A stretch of 64,000 nucleotides of DNA from Senecio squalidus (GCA_910822075.1 CAJVGC010000001.1:13939160-14003159); one strand, 5' to 3'. Numbered from the stretch's first letter, positions 47,304 through 59,831 are shown. Numbers and translations: made by a program. The notes: generated from the sequence alone by a model not told the origin.

Positions 47304-49227
47304 GACTCAACGGAGTGGGGCGTTTTTTGCCCCAATCACGCCGCCACCTCACCCAATAACGTCCACCATCCACTCCGGTGGGGCGTTATAGGGCGTTTTT
47401 GGGGGGCGTTATGGCCCAGACGTCTTTCTGCTCACGGGGTGATGGGCGCATCTTGTTGGTGCAACGGTCACAAGACCGTTTATGTTTAAAAAAAAAAACC
47501 ATATGCCTATATAAACAAACTCAAACACATACAAAACACACACAAAATATATACAAATTACAAAAAACACACACAAAACACACACAAAATATATATACAA
47601 TGTCAAGTTCGGATAAAGATGCAATTGTAGCCGAAACGATTATGGCCGTTGTTAACTACGCATCACAACACATCCAAAGACCAATCACCACAAGAAGAAC
47701 CGCAATGGAACGTAACCGTGAAGCGGCTCAAACACTCCTAATGGAATCTTACTTTTCTCCGGGTTGCACTTACACCGACGAACAATTTACCCGTCGTTTT
47801 CGAATGAGGAGGGAGCTATTTCTCAGGATATGCCACGATTTTGAAAACCATTTTGATTATTTTAGGCAAAAATTTGATTGTAGAGGAAGGCCTGGGTTTA
47901 CACCGATTCAGAAATGCACCTCCGCCATACGACAACTTGCTTTTGGCACTTGTAGTGACATATGGGACGAGTATTTAAAAATGTCCGAAAGAGTTTCACG
48001 TGAATCCCTTGCCAACTTTTGCGAAGGTAAATTTTTAACCTTTACTTTTTTAATTAGTTTACTTTAAAACTTATTTTTACTTAAAATGTAATAATATCTG
48101 AAATATGTGTGGTTTCTTTATACGGCAAGAGATATTTACGCCGTCCTAGTTGGAGTGACATACGTCAGATTACTTCGGTTCATGATGAAAAACACAATTT
48201 TCCCGGTATGCTAGGCAGTTTGGATTGTATGCATTGGGAGTGGGAAAATTGTCCTGTGGCTTGGCATGGTCAATACCATAGGGGTGATCACAATCACCCT
48301 TCCATTATGTTAGAGGCTACGGCCTCTACTGATTTGTGGATATGGCATGCATTTTTTGGGGTTGCTGGAGCGAATAATGACATCAACGTCTTGGATCAGT
48401 CACCGCTTTTCAACGACATTGAGAATGGGACGGCTCCCGATCAGTCGTTTATTGTTAACGACACAACCTACAAATACAGGTATTACCTCGCTGATGGTAT
48501 TTATCCAAAATGGCCGGTGTTAATAAAGTCTTTCAGGGAAAGAGACAAATTAAACGAGAAGCGTAACCATTTTAAAAAAGCCCAGGAATCTTCAAGAAAG
48601 GACATCGAACGGGCATTTGGAGTGTTGAAAAAAAGGTGGCATATAATTAAAAACCCCGCAAGAGCTTGGAGTTTAGAAAAAATTAGAAACGCGATGTACG
48701 CTGCTATAATTCTTCATAACATGATTTTGGAAGACAAAGGTCTCGCGTATTGTCAAGCTTATGATGAGAATGCCACAGAACCAGAAGTCCAGATTAGCTT
48801 TGAAGAGAAACAACAGAACATACTTGACATGCGTGGAGAAGATACCCATCACAGTCTGTTAGCCGATTTGATCGAACATGTCTGGTATTACCGCCCCCGA
48901 GGAAACAACGCTGAAGATTGAAGTGTTTTTTTTTTTAAATTGTATTTTTTTTAACGTATTTTAGTTTAATCGTAGTATGTTTTTTAATAAATTGTAGTGT
49001 GTGTTTTTTTTTTAATAAAAATACAACTTTTTAAATTTCATTTATATAAAATCACACTCTCTTTCCTCTATCACTCCACATCATCATCACTTACACACAA
49101 CCACTCCACCCAATTTTATCACTCCACATCATCACACTCTCTTTCCTACAAATCAAACTCTCTTTCCTACAAATCACCTCTATCACTCCAAATCATCACT
49201 CCAAATCACTTACCACTCCGCATAGTC
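47304..49227 (+). mobile_element. PIF/Harbinger DNA transposon, copy 3 (family A)
   Basis: 1924 bp flanked by TAA on both sides (47301-47303 and 49228-49230). The ends are GACTCAACGGAGTGGGG and (reversed) GACTATGCGGAGTGG, diverged from copies 1 and 2. It is clearly an older relative, with many substitutions in the terminal ~300 bp but a conserved transposase. It sits in a two-copy ~41-bp tandem repeat: a TTAGTTGA(C/T)(A/G)TAGTCCACTA phrase is present on both sides. Confidence 0.93.
47600..48921 (+). pseudogene. PIF/Harbinger transposase copy 3, splice acceptor lost
   Basis: Exon 1 is 47600-48026 and exon 2 48107-48921 by alignment to the intact copy; both frames are open. Catalytic residues are kept (GSLDCMHW, ADGIYPKW, DIERAFG). 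The intron's AG acceptor is AT at 48105-48106 (AAATAT/GTGTGG instead of AAATAG/GTGTGG). Normal splicing should therefore fail unless another AG is used, for example in GGCAAG downstream. Without splicing, translation stops shortly into the intron. Called a pseudogene for that reason. Confidence 0.85.
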
Positions 49228-49230
49228 TAA

Positions 49231-50852
49231 TCTATGAATTAAATTTAGTTGATGTAGTCCACTATAATCTATGAATTGAAGTCATATCATCCATTAACAT
49301 TCTCTAATTCTTATTTTATATCTTTTGTTAGTTTGAGCAGCAAACCAATTGACTTGATGTTAAATTAAGGTAGACTCGAGGTCGACTTGACTCGAAAACC
49401 GCTAATATAAATATACGTAAACATCATATCTGATAACCAAAATATTTTTAATTCACTATATGTCGTATATCGAAATTAAAGAAAATTTTAATTATAATAA
49501 ATTGAAAACAAGTCCTTATAGAATGTAGGTTGTTTTAGAATTTATATTTAATCTATATATTCATATTAACTATCCTGCCCTTAATGTATGTAAATATATA
49601 TGGAATCGGAAAGCTTGATAAAAAGTCGACTTGATCGAGTCAAATTCGAGCTCGGGCTCGAGTTGCTCTACAAAAGCTCAGCTTGTTGTATCCCAAAATT
49701 TAACCTAACAATGCTTTAGAATATAAACCACCACCATATTTTAAGTGAAAACAAGAGAACTATTGAATATTCACTAGTATGGTATCCGCGCGATGCAGCG
49801 GATGACAAAAATCATATTCAACAACTTACAGTGGGGTAATGATTTATGGTAATTTATCATTTGTCTAGTTACATATATGTGGAGTGTAATAGTTTAAGGT
49901 TCGACCCTTTTGACAATATAAAAAGAATGTTATGGTAACAATTTATGGTTCGACCATTCATCGATAATAATTATTATGTCATATGATCGATTTTCTGAAT
50001 TTTTCTCCACTACCCTAAGGAATCTCAAATTTGTAAATAAAGAAAATTTTTGATTCCGACGGATTTAAATTCCGTCATAAACTTCAAACAAACATGTTAT
50101 AGAAAATGATTTTAATTCAAATTCACTCAATTTTTTTCTAGATTTCGTGAAACAAACACCCTCGTAGAATATTTTCCGCTCGGATCATTCATCCCATTTG
50201 GGTAATTCGACTCATTTGAAGATTAAGCTCATTTGAGAACATAACAAAGGTCTAATTTTTAGGTCATTTTTTTTTAAAGTGACGTCTAATAATTTCACGT
50301 TCGGTCAAAAAGAGAATTAAATATATTTACTGAATAGTATTCCCGTATAAACCCATGTTTTCCGTAAACAAAAACTAATTTTCCTTCAACGATGCAACAA
50401 CAAATTAAAAATCCATTCAGACACTACGCTTTCTAATCGTTTATCGTTTTGGTTTTCAAGCCGAAAAAAATATTTTCATTCAAGACATTCAAATTCAGTC
50501 TATTTCCATGAATCCATTAGGTAACACATACTTTCGAATATTATAATGAAGGATAATAAATATGGTAACAAGGTTTATTAACCTTAAAAGTATCAAATGG
50601 AATACTACTCAGCTTATTGGTATTAAGACTTATCGGTGACCAATAGAAGAATATATAAACTTTTGATGATAACCATCTTCCTATATTTATAGAGCAACAC
50701 GAATCATAGCACTGTCAACTAACTTTATAAAATTTAGATTATAAATCAAATTTTTGAAAATTTACTCCATTAAATAACGTTTAAAGTTAAAAAATAATGG
50801 TTACATGAATACAAATTTTATATCAATTAATTTGAATTGCCTTTATTTTATA
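49231..50852. other. Non-coding AT-rich stretch with a Helitron-like 3' end
   Basis: No gene. On minus, bases ~49803-49774 read ATCCGC-TGCATCGC-GCGGAT, then ACCATACTAG, followed by T: a hairpin plus CTAG end like the Helitron at 20274. I could not find its 5' end, so extent is unknown. Confidence 0.5.
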
Positions 50853-51127
50853 TGGCTTGTGACAACCGTCCAATTTCTGGTGCACTTTATACTCTACGTC
50901 TTTTTTAGTGTCTACCGTTGTCTTTAACTGATCATTTACCGGAAACGCGTCATTGTCGGAATCACACCCGGAGTCGATTTATATAAGTCCTAATGCCAAG
51001 AAAACACCTAATGAACTTTCCTAAGTTCATAGCGTACCATATTAAAGAACTTTAGTTAACGAAAAGGTCCAACGAAACAATAATACAAAAACAGCAAAGT
51101 TGCAAAAATCTTTGCAGATATGGTCCA

Positions 51128-51158
51128 GGACGCCGCACAAAGGCCTTGTGCGCCGTCC
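51128..51158. repeat. Word cluster 1 in X: inverted pair of TGTGCGCCGTCC
   Basis: GGACGCCGCACA, the 7-bp spacer AAGGCCT and TGTGCGCCGTCC form an almost perfect inverted repeat with a palindromic centre. Confidence 0.85.
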
Positions 51159-51808
51159 AGGAAGGACTAAATCCGCAAATTATTTGAAATTTTGCATGTC
51201 TCGGTTTCTACAAATTTTGACCCAATCAATCTCGGTTTTTAGCCACCATTTACTGCTTTGGCAGTACCCAAACACCTATCATTATTACTTTCTTTGATTT
51301 CCTTTTCATTTTCATTTTACATAAACTTAAAACATAAAAACACACACATTTCCTCTAAAACTCTCTCAAGAAAACACCTCCATTCCAGTGATTTCAACCA
51401 TCAAATCTCAGTTTTAAACCATCAAAAATCGTTCCAAATAGTCAAAGGAAGCAAGAGGATTCAAAACATTTCGGTTAAAGACCATTTTCGTAAATATTTT
51501 GAAGCTCAAACACCACCAAATCATCATCCAAGCGATTTTCTCCGGTAGATTTCTTTTAACTTACTGTTTTTATCTAAATAACAACTTGCATGGATGATCT
51601 ATGGATTGAAAATAAGTTTTTACAAAGATTTATAACATTTTATGGACAAAAATGATTTTTAACCGAAATAACCTTTAGATCTATGTTTTTATGGATAAAA
51701 ATACTTTAGAAACTGTGAAAATGAAGTTTTATTAAGTTTAGACTTATTGCATGTCGAAATCCGTGGCTAAAATAAACGTTTTGCTCGAAAATCCACCAAA
51801 AACCCACC

Positions 51809-51891
51809 TGTGCGCCGTCCTTAAGGACCAGGACGACGCAGCGGGTGAAAACTGGAGCTGTGCGTCGTTCCATGGTGTAGGACGGCGCACA
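51809..51891. repeat. Word cluster 2 in X: TGTGCGCCGTCC x4
   Basis: Copies at 51809 (+), ~51831 (reverse, degenerate), 51859 (+, TGTGCGTCGTTC) and 51880 (reverse, GGACGGCGCACA). Same position in the LTR as G cluster 2. Confidence 0.82.
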
Positions 51892-51954
51892 AGCCTGACC
51901 AGATTTCCAAAAATTGTCGTTTTGACGTTTTTAAGCTCGTTTACGCTCGCTGAC

Positions 51955-54795
51955 TGTCACACCCCGCTATAGCGGAAACACGGAATGTGAGAGCTGGAAT
52001 ATCATTACACGGTTATAAGCAAATTAAACGATTCAAGTCATTTCATTCAAAATAAAAATAGTTCATAATTCGAAATCAACCAAGCAGTTTAATAATTTAA
52101 TCCAAGTACAAAATACAAAGTTTCCAAAATAATTCCCAAAACAAAAGGGTCTTTCCCAAGCTTCGCCTCACGTGACCAAACCGACCCTTCCTTGCCATGC
52201 ATTTCTACACTTACACTAGTTTCCTGAAACATAAGATAAAGTGTCAACTACATTGAGTAGTGAGTGAGTTACAGATTTGAGTTTCTCGATAAAAGTTTCC
52301 AAAAATAGAAATATATATATATATATACGTCATAAGTAAAAAGGAACGGAACGACGCTAGAACATATATATATGTATTAAAAAGTTTCGTACACACGTAA
52401 GTAAAAATAGAACTCGTATAATAAAAGTTAATGTGGAATCCATCGCTAAAATATAGTATATGCGTAGGTAATAGGTGCTTAACTAAATTAGTAACTTGTA
52501 TCAATCACTTGGCATAATATAAGGGTAAGTCTACACTAAACCGATTGTCTGGTCAGATCTAGCCCCAAATGTTTCATTGAGTTTCCACCTGAATCTAGTA
52601 GTATGTGCTTAGGACGCGAACCACAAGCAAGGAGTGACCTCTCCTAAGTATCGATACCCATAGTACTAACGGCTATTGCTAATAGTGTGTAAAGTTTCGA
52701 ACCAAAAACGGGGCAATTGAGTTCTGTTTCTAAAAATAGTAGTAAGCACTTACGGTTTATATTTTCATAAAGGATTGGTCTCCTACAAGTAGCCTAAATT
52801 TAGTTTAGCCAATTAAGGGGCATTAACACATAATACGCATAATAGTTTCAAAGTTTCACAAGTTTCCATAGTTTCCACGTTTCACAAGTTTCCAAAGGTT
52901 TCCAAAGTTTCCAACGTTTCAAAAGTTCCAAGGTTTCATACGAGTTTCACATGTTTCAAAAGTTTCAAAGTTTCATACGAGTTTCACATTTTTCACGTTT
53001 CATAAGTTTTAAAAGTTTCAAGTTTCACGAGTTTCAAATAGTTTCAACAAAGTTACATAACATACAATCTTATGTTTCCCCCAAATAAGTTATTTAAAAT
53101 AGTAAAAACATAGTGGGGTTGTAACTCAAGGGTTGCGAAGAAAAGTACGAATAAGCACGGATGGAGCGGAACGCGTCGGGAATCAAGGATGACCTAAACA
53201 CCGGAATGTTGTATAAGTATAATTAGTATGATTTAAGTTATGTTAAAGTTTCATTTCAACATTTTAAATCTAAAATCTTTATACTTTAGATTCTGTCCCA
53301 AAAGCTTATTACGGAAAAGTTATATGATTATACGTGTTCGTGTACGATTTAGGGTCCGATTAGTCCATTTATGTCCAAAAAGAGTCGATGACCAAAGTCA
53401 ATGTGTATAAGTTACAAAACATTAAGTTACTGAGTTTGAGTATAGTTTTACGATGAATTTTGGGCAGTGCTTCCGCGCTATAAAAACTTAATCTATTTTT
53501 CAAAACACTTTCCCGCTTTAAACGAACAATTTAACCAATACAAACAATAATGCAAATGTTTTAAGTCCTCAATCTTTCCCAAACAGTTTCTTTATTAAAA
53601 ACAGTAAGCTTTTCGAAATATACAATCTGTGGTAACTTATTTGAGCTTATTTTTACGTTTAAAGTTCTCAAAACGACAATTTTTACGAACAGCGAGATCC
53701 AGACAGCGGCTGGAGATACTCAGCTGCCGGCTGGACCTTAGCCGCCGGCTGAGTGTCTCCAGCCGCCGGCCAGAGGTCTTCGGCCAGTTTCTAGATTTCG
53801 TTATTTTTTCAATTTTTAGCCCTTTTTAGTGTTAGGTTCGAACATGCAAACTGTTATAACTCAAATATATACATTTTTAAGTAAAAGTCACAGTTTCTTT
53901 TAGATTTATATCATCAAAATGTAGATCTATTAGAGAAACTTGTTTTTAAACAAGAAAACGTTTTTAAGCTTTTATAAAACCATTTTCCAACCTTTAGATC
54001 ATCCATGCAATCAAATATTTAAGTAAAAAGAGTAAAAAGGGAGAGTTCTACCGAAGGAAAACTTTGGGTGACGGTTGGATGTGTTTCTAGCTTCAAAAGT
54101 GTGTGAATCTTCTTCAAAAACCCGGTTTTTAGCTTCTTCTTGTTATCCCTTAACCTTAGGACGATTTTGTGTATGATTTTAATGGATGGATTTGTGTTTT
54201 GTGGCTGTTTTAATGGTGTAAAGTTTCTGTTTTGTTGAGTTTTCTTGAGAGGTTTTCTAGAGAGATTTTAGAGAGAGAGTGTAGGTGTGTTTGTGATTCA
54301 AAAATGAAAATGAAAAGTAAATGGAAGTGTAAAGGGGATGGTGAAGTCTGGCCTAGGGAACCCCCAAGTCAGTATTTTGGTCCAATCCCGGATTAAATGC
54401 TCTTAACCAATCACGAGGCATGCAAAATGACTCATCAAGTCACAGTCAGCGGCCTTTCAGCCGCCGGCTGACCACATCCAGCCGCCGGCTGGGCGTCAGC
54501 CGCTGGCTGACAGCCTTCAGCCGTCGGCTGGAAGGTTTTTCCCAGTCGGTGACTTTTAAGTTTTCCGTTATTGTTAGTTGTGGACTAGAATTTTATTGGT
54601 TTCCGTTATGAACTTAGTCAAGTTCTTGTATAGTTTCTTTGGTGTTAGGATTTATAAGTTGATTCCGACTTTGGTTCCGACAAAATAAAGACACAACAAT
54701 TACGAACTCGAACAATATGAACACGATAAAGAGTAACTAGAGATTCGAACCGATATAGTAACTGAGAATCACCTGAGTTTTTGACGGTTGTCACA
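51955..54795 (-). mobile_element. Solo LTR of element G
   Basis: 2841 bp from TGTCACACCCC to GGTTGTCACA (ends of a minus-oriented G LTR), flanked by CTGAC on both sides (51950-51954 and 54796-54800). No PBS or PPT adjoins either end, so it is a true solo LTR left by recombination between the two LTRs. It is nearly identical to 22820-25601 except for a ~65 bp segment near 53225-53290 and scattered changes. Confidence 0.92.
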
Positions 54796-54916
54796 CTGAC
54801 TTTTTGATGCGTGTATTTATGAACTGAGTTTGGTAAAAATAAGTATATTAGTGACTTGCGATGGACTTTTTGGATTAAAATGAACTCGTTTATATATGAC
54901 ATCGTGTTATAGGTAT
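54796..54916 (+). mobile_element. Short continuation of LTR X after the solo LTR
   Basis: 121 bp almost identical to the reverse complement of 22699-22819. It stops where A2 begins. The following X sequence, as seen on contig A, is not present before the gap. Confidence 0.85.
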
Positions 54917-56068
54917 TGATGTGTATTTTATAGCATAAAATTATTTTAAGTTTAGAAAAGGATTTTTACCAACGTATATCAACACACAAAACAGGCAGTG
55001 TACCTGATCGTACGTAAATATAGAATTAGTAAGTCCGGATCGAACTCAGGGAACGTGTATTAATATCCGTTAACTCAAATTATGTAATTAAACTAATAAA
55101 AGCAAGTAAATATGGGGGACGTTTTAGTTCTGTGAGAACATATTTCAGAAAACAAATAACTAAACAAATAGCAATTAAATTAACTAAATGGATTACGGAT
55201 GAAAAACTGTTTCGAAAAGTATTTGAGAATTAATCAGATTTAAAAGCAACGATTACTTGGAATTACGTTTCACCTGGATTATGATTAACAAGAATATGTT
55301 TGATTGATTTAACTGTGATTCCTATGATAACTAGATTTCCCGCTAGAGTTATCTAATCCTACAATTTTAGAGAAAGATCATACGATTATTCGTACATCAA
55401 GAGCTATCTTAGATTTATCCACTCTAAATTGTGCTTTAAGTTCACTATTATTTACAATTTAATCTGTCGACTACGAATTAACAAAAGTCTCAATTATTCA
55501 GATCAGATATAATTGTCATGTTCATTCAATTCATTAAATTACTAATCTCTTAGCCTATCTCAATTAAGTATCAAGCTACAATTATTTAATAAATTATATA
55601 ATTGCAAATAACTAATAAATCATATAAGAACGCTAGTTATGTTATAGATCTATCAATCACGCTAAGTAGTAAATTTAATAACCTTGAATAAACATGGATC
55701 GCGATTAAACGTAAATAATAATGGAAAAATCAATAAGTTCAAACCTAAACTTGATTAAACATAAATCCAGGTTCAACAATCCAAGCAATCGCTTAAAGAG
55801 TTTAGCTCATGTTGGATTGTAAGCAAATAACATAATAAGTCTTAAAACAAATCATTGTATCAAGAAGAATAATGCAAATAAGTTTGAATCAAACAATTAC
55901 TAAATTCAAAGTTGGTTAAAAGAGATTAACCAAAAGCTTCCACGTGATCAAGGGCTTCTAGGACTCTTCTAGCAGCTTTCCAGGATGAATGCGGGTTGAA
56001 AATAAGGAAATATGGATGAATAACCCGAACCCTAGCAGCCCTATTTATAATTTCTGAAAACTCCAATT

Positions 56069-56200
56069 CAGCCGTCGGCTGGCTCACTTCAGCCGCCGGC
56101 TGAAACACACGGGCTAAATTCTTGCTTCCGCGGCACGTAACGAACAATTATGCGAAAACTTTAAATTAGCCGCCGGCTAAAATTCCTCAGCCGTCGGCTG
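56069..56200. repeat. Word cluster in A2 LTR: CAGCCG(T/C)CGGCTG x4
   Basis: Copies at 56069, 56090, 56167 (TAGCCGCCGGCTA) and 56188. This is nearly the same word as in G, although A2 and G are different LTR families. Confidence 0.88.
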
Positions 56201-56934
56201 TTTCTCAACTTTCTTGTTTCTTGCTCGTTTGTCTCCGTTTCAAGCCAGTTTCAGCTCCATTTCGCTCCGTGGTCCAAATATTACTTTAATCTGCAAATCT
56301 CACTAAAAATATACCAAATCATAACAAAAGTTGCAGATAATGATGCTTAAATACGACAAATGTGGCTACAAAATATGTATTATTTCAAGCACATCAAATT
56401 CCCCACACTTGAATCTTACTTGTCCTCAAGTAAACTGTTAAATTTAGAACAAAACAAACATCTTCAATAAAAATAAAATACCCAACGAATCGAGTAAATT
56501 ACAAAAAATTTATTTACGAAGATGAATTTAATTATTACCAAGCCATAATTTAAATGCATAACTAAACATCTCACGATTTGGGAAGTATAACACTCAATCA
56601 CTCAAAAAGCTAATCTAAGTGTAATATATATGTGAAATCGCTCAAAGCTCAGTCATGACAAGTATTCTATCTAGGCTTGATAACGATACGCTTCTCCACC
56701 AATAGAGTCTAAGTAACTAGTTCAGAGGGCTTATGGTCATATCAATGGGTGATGGGTAAATAATGGAAAATATGATGAAGGTGATTAATATGAATGATAT
56801 GAAACAATCAACTTCCAATTAGTCTATAAATCCAAACATTTAGTCAAAAACTATATTACTTTCAAAACTTGATTAATTATCCCTAATGGCTCACTCTGAT
56901 GAAACTTCTAAGACCAAATTTCGTCTTAATTCTT

Positions 56935-57050
56935 CACGCTCCAATTGAGAATTTTATTTCTCGCAAATTTCGTCAAATAACTTCAACACTTCAATTGAGA
57001 ATTTTTTTATTTCTCGCAAATTTCGTCAAATAACTTTAACAAATATTGGC
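56935..57050. repeat. ~65-bp tandem duplication in A2 interior
   Basis: CAATTGAGAATTTTATTTCTCGCAAATTTCGTCAAATAACTT-type sequence occurs twice head to tail, with a few changes. Confidence 0.8.
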
Positions 57051-57098
57051 TACCTCGTACGGGCTTTAATAACTATTCTTTTTTTTTTTATATATTTT

Positions 57099-57198
57099 NN
57101 NNNNNNNNNNNNNNNNNNNNNNNNNNNNNNNNNNNNNNNNNNNNNNNNNNNNNNNNNNNNNNNNNNNNNNNNNNNNNNNNNNNNNNNNNNNNNNNNNN
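57099..57198. other. Assembly gap (100 N)
   Basis: Exactly 100 N. The left side breaks inside A2; the right side starts inside RT of another gypsy element, so unknown sequence is missing. Confidence 0.98.
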
Positions 57199-59793
57199 AA
57201 GAAGAAGGATGGCTCCATACGTTTATGTATTGATTATCGGGAGTTAAACAAGCTGACTGTGAAGAACCGTTATCCCCTTCCTCGTATTGACGACTTATTC
57301 GATCAACTTCAAGGTTCTTGCTATTTCTCTAAGATCGATCTTCGCTCTGGTTATCATCAGTTGAGAGTTCAGGAAGATGATATACCTAAGACCGCTTTTC
57401 GTACTCGATATGGTCATTATGAGTTCATGGTGATGCCGTTTGGTCTGACAAACGCCCCTGCAGCATTCATGGATCTAATGAACCGTATTTGTCGTCCGTA
57501 TCTGGACAAATTCGTTATCGTATTCATCGACGACATTCTCATCTATTCCCGAAGTCGCAAGGAACATGAAGAGCATTTGCGTCTTGTTCTAGAAGTGCTT
57601 CGAAAGGAAAAGTTGTATGCGAAATTCTCTAAGTGCGAGTTCTGGTTATCCGAAGTTCAATTTCTTGGCCACGTAGTTAGCGCGAAGGGTATTCATGTTG
57701 ATCCTGCTAAGATTGAACCTGTTAAGAGTTGGGTTGCACCGAAGTCACCGACCGAAATCCGTTCATTTTTGGGTCTTGCTGGGTATTATCGCCGATTCAT
57801 CGAGAACTTCTCCAAGATCGCTTCACCTATGACAAAGTTGACACAGAAAAGTGAACCATTCGTTTGGGGTTCCGATCAGGAGAAAGCCTTTCAGGTATTG
57901 AAGCAGCGGTTGTGTAACGCTCCTGTTCTTAGTCTGCCAGTTGGTTCCGAGAATTTTGTTGTTTATTGCGACGCTTCGCACAAGGGTCTGGGTTGTGTGC
58001 TTATGCAGAATGGTAAAGTTATAGCTTAAGCTTCGCGTCAGTTGAAAATCCATGAGCAGAATTACACGACACATGATCTAGAATTGGGAGCCGTCGTATT
58101 CGCATTGAAGATTTGGAGACATTATCTGTATGGGACCAAGTGTACTGTATTTACCGACCACAAGAGTCTACAGCACATATTCGATCAGAAGATGTTGAAC
58201 ATGAGACAACGACGCTGGGTTGAGTTATTGAACGACTATGATTGCGACATTCGCTACCACCCTGGTAAGGCGAACGTTGTTGCTGATGCACTAAGTCGTA
58301 AAGAAACAGTCAAACCAGTCCGTATTCGCTCTATGATGGTATCTATTCAGACGAGCTTGAAGGCTCGGATTATTCAGGCACAAGAGGGTTTTATGACCGA
58401 GGGCCGTATTAAAGAAGAAAGATTGTATAAGTTAGCGTTGGAATTAGAACCGAAGGAGGATGGAGTTCTGTATTTCCTCGAGCGTAATTGGGTTCCGATT
58501 AGTATCCGTCAGTTGATTCTGGACGAAGCCCATAAGTCTAACTATTCCATTCATCCGGGTTCCGACAAAATGTATCATGACTTGAAAGATTTCTATTGGT
58601 GGCCGGGTATGAAGCGTGAGATCGCCGAGTATGTTAGTCGATGTTTGACTTGTTCCAAAGTGAAGATTGAGTATCAGAAACCGTCTGGGCTACTCCAACA
58701 ACCGAAGATTCCCGAGTGGAAATGGGAGCGTATTACTATGGATTTTGTTACAAAGCTTCCGAGATCTTCGAGTGGTTATGACAGTATCTGGGTTATTGTT
58801 GATCGATTGACGAAGTCTGCTCATTTCCTACCGATTCGTGAGAATTATCCGATGGAGAGATTCGTGCGTTTGTATATTGCAGAGATTGTATCGAAACACG
58901 GAGTTCCTGTATCGATTATTTCCGATCGTGATGCTCGTTTCACCTCACGATTTTGGAAGACATTCCAGACTGCTATGGGTACAAGGTTAGATATGAGTAC
59001 CGCCTATCATCCGCAGACCGATGGTCAGAGTGAGAGAACTATTCAGACCTTGGAAGATATGCTACAAGCCTGCGCAATTGATTTTGGTGGTAGTTGGGAC
59101 GTTCATTTGCCGTTGATCGAGTTCTCGTACAACAACAGCTATCACACAAGTATCAAGTGTGCACCTTTTGAAGCGTTGTATGGCCGCAAGTGTCGATCGC
59201 CTGTATGTTGGGCAGAAATTGGAGATAGTCAGATTTCTGGTCCGGAGATTATACAAGAGACCACTGACAAGATCTTCAAGATCAAGGAACGATTGATTAC
59301 TGCAAGAGATCGACAGAAAAAGTATGCTGATAAGCGCAGGAAGCCTCTTGAGTTCAGTGTTGGAGATATGGTATTATTGAAGGTATCTCCATGGAAAGGA
59401 GTTGTCCGATTCGTGAAGCGCAGCAAGCTGAGTCCGAGATATACGGGTCCGTTCAAGATTTTAGCCCGCGTCGGCCCAGCTGCGTATCGATTAGATTTGC
59501 CGGCAGAACTGAGCAGCGTACATAATGTATTTCATGTATCTCAGTTGAAGAAATGCCTGGCTGACGAAACGTTATTAGTTCCGCTTGAGAAACTCCAGAT
59601 TGATGATAAGCTTCATTTCGTTGAGGAACCGATCGAGATCGTTGCTAGTGATGTTAAGCGTCTACGACGAAGTAAGATCCCGATTGTCAAGGTCCGTTGG
59701 AATTCCCGTTTTGGAGCTGAGTTCACGTGGGAACGCGAAGATGAAATTCTGCAGAAGTATCCTCACCTTTCTCCCGGAAGTAGTACCAAGTGA
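57199..59793 (+). pseudogene. Gypsy Pol: RT, RNase H, integrase, chromodomain-like end (5' truncated)
   Basis: Open from the first base of the contig; 865 codons with one in-frame TAA at 58027-58029, inside RNase H where a Tyr is usual. RT (to ~57680) shows RYPLPRIDDLFDQL and the FIDDILIYS active site. RNase H covers ~57870-58190 (VVYCDASHKGLG, YTTHDLELGAVVFALK, FTDHKSL). The HHCC finger of integrase is at ~58525-58660. The core has the triad in TMDFVTKLP, SDRDARF and TDGQSERTIQ (~58735-59045). The C-terminal FKILARVGPAAYRLDLP block leads into VKVRWNSRFGAEFTWEREDEI, a chromodomain-like fold that steers insertion to heterochromatin in this clade. The single stop suggests a young copy. Confidence 0.95.
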
Positions 59794-59819
59794 TAATTTC
59801 GAGGACGAAATTTCTTTTT

Positions 59820-59830
59820 ACTTGGGGAGA
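59820..59830 (+). other. Polypurine tract of C1
   Basis: ACTTGGGGAGA lies 1 bp before the 3' LTR, the plus-strand primer site. It shows that the following LTR is the 3' one. Confidence 0.85.
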
Positions 59831-59831
59831 C

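Larger units (their letters stand above)
50858..51954 (+). mobile_element. LTR 'X' (gypsy), 5' portion, interrupted by a solo G LTR
   Basis: It starts TGTGACAACCGTCC after TGGCT (50853-50857) and ends at CTGAC, where the solo LTR begins. It is homologous to the first ~1.1 kb of the G LTR (shared AAGTTCATA, GCATGGATGATCTA and AAAATTGTCGTTTTGA blocks). The CAGCCGGCGGCTG clusters are replaced at both sites by TGTGCGCCGTCC words. Confidence 0.8.
54917..57098 (-). mobile_element. Athila-like element 'A2', 3' LTR and part of interior
   Basis: 3' LTR 54917-56396, bounded TGATGT..ACATCA like A1. On the element strand the PPT-like ATTCAAGTGTGGGGAATT adjoins at 56397. The interior to 57098 is non-coding and is cut by the gap. 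The insertion point in X is after GGTAT; on contig A the same X sequence continues uninterrupted, so A2 is a later insertion. No gag or pol is visible. Confidence 0.8.

Noticed and set aside
49774..50700. Full Helitron ending at 49774
   Set aside because: The 3' hairpin and CTAG are good, but no A-TC 5' end could be found; TCTATAAATATAGG near 50696 is preceded by C, not A.
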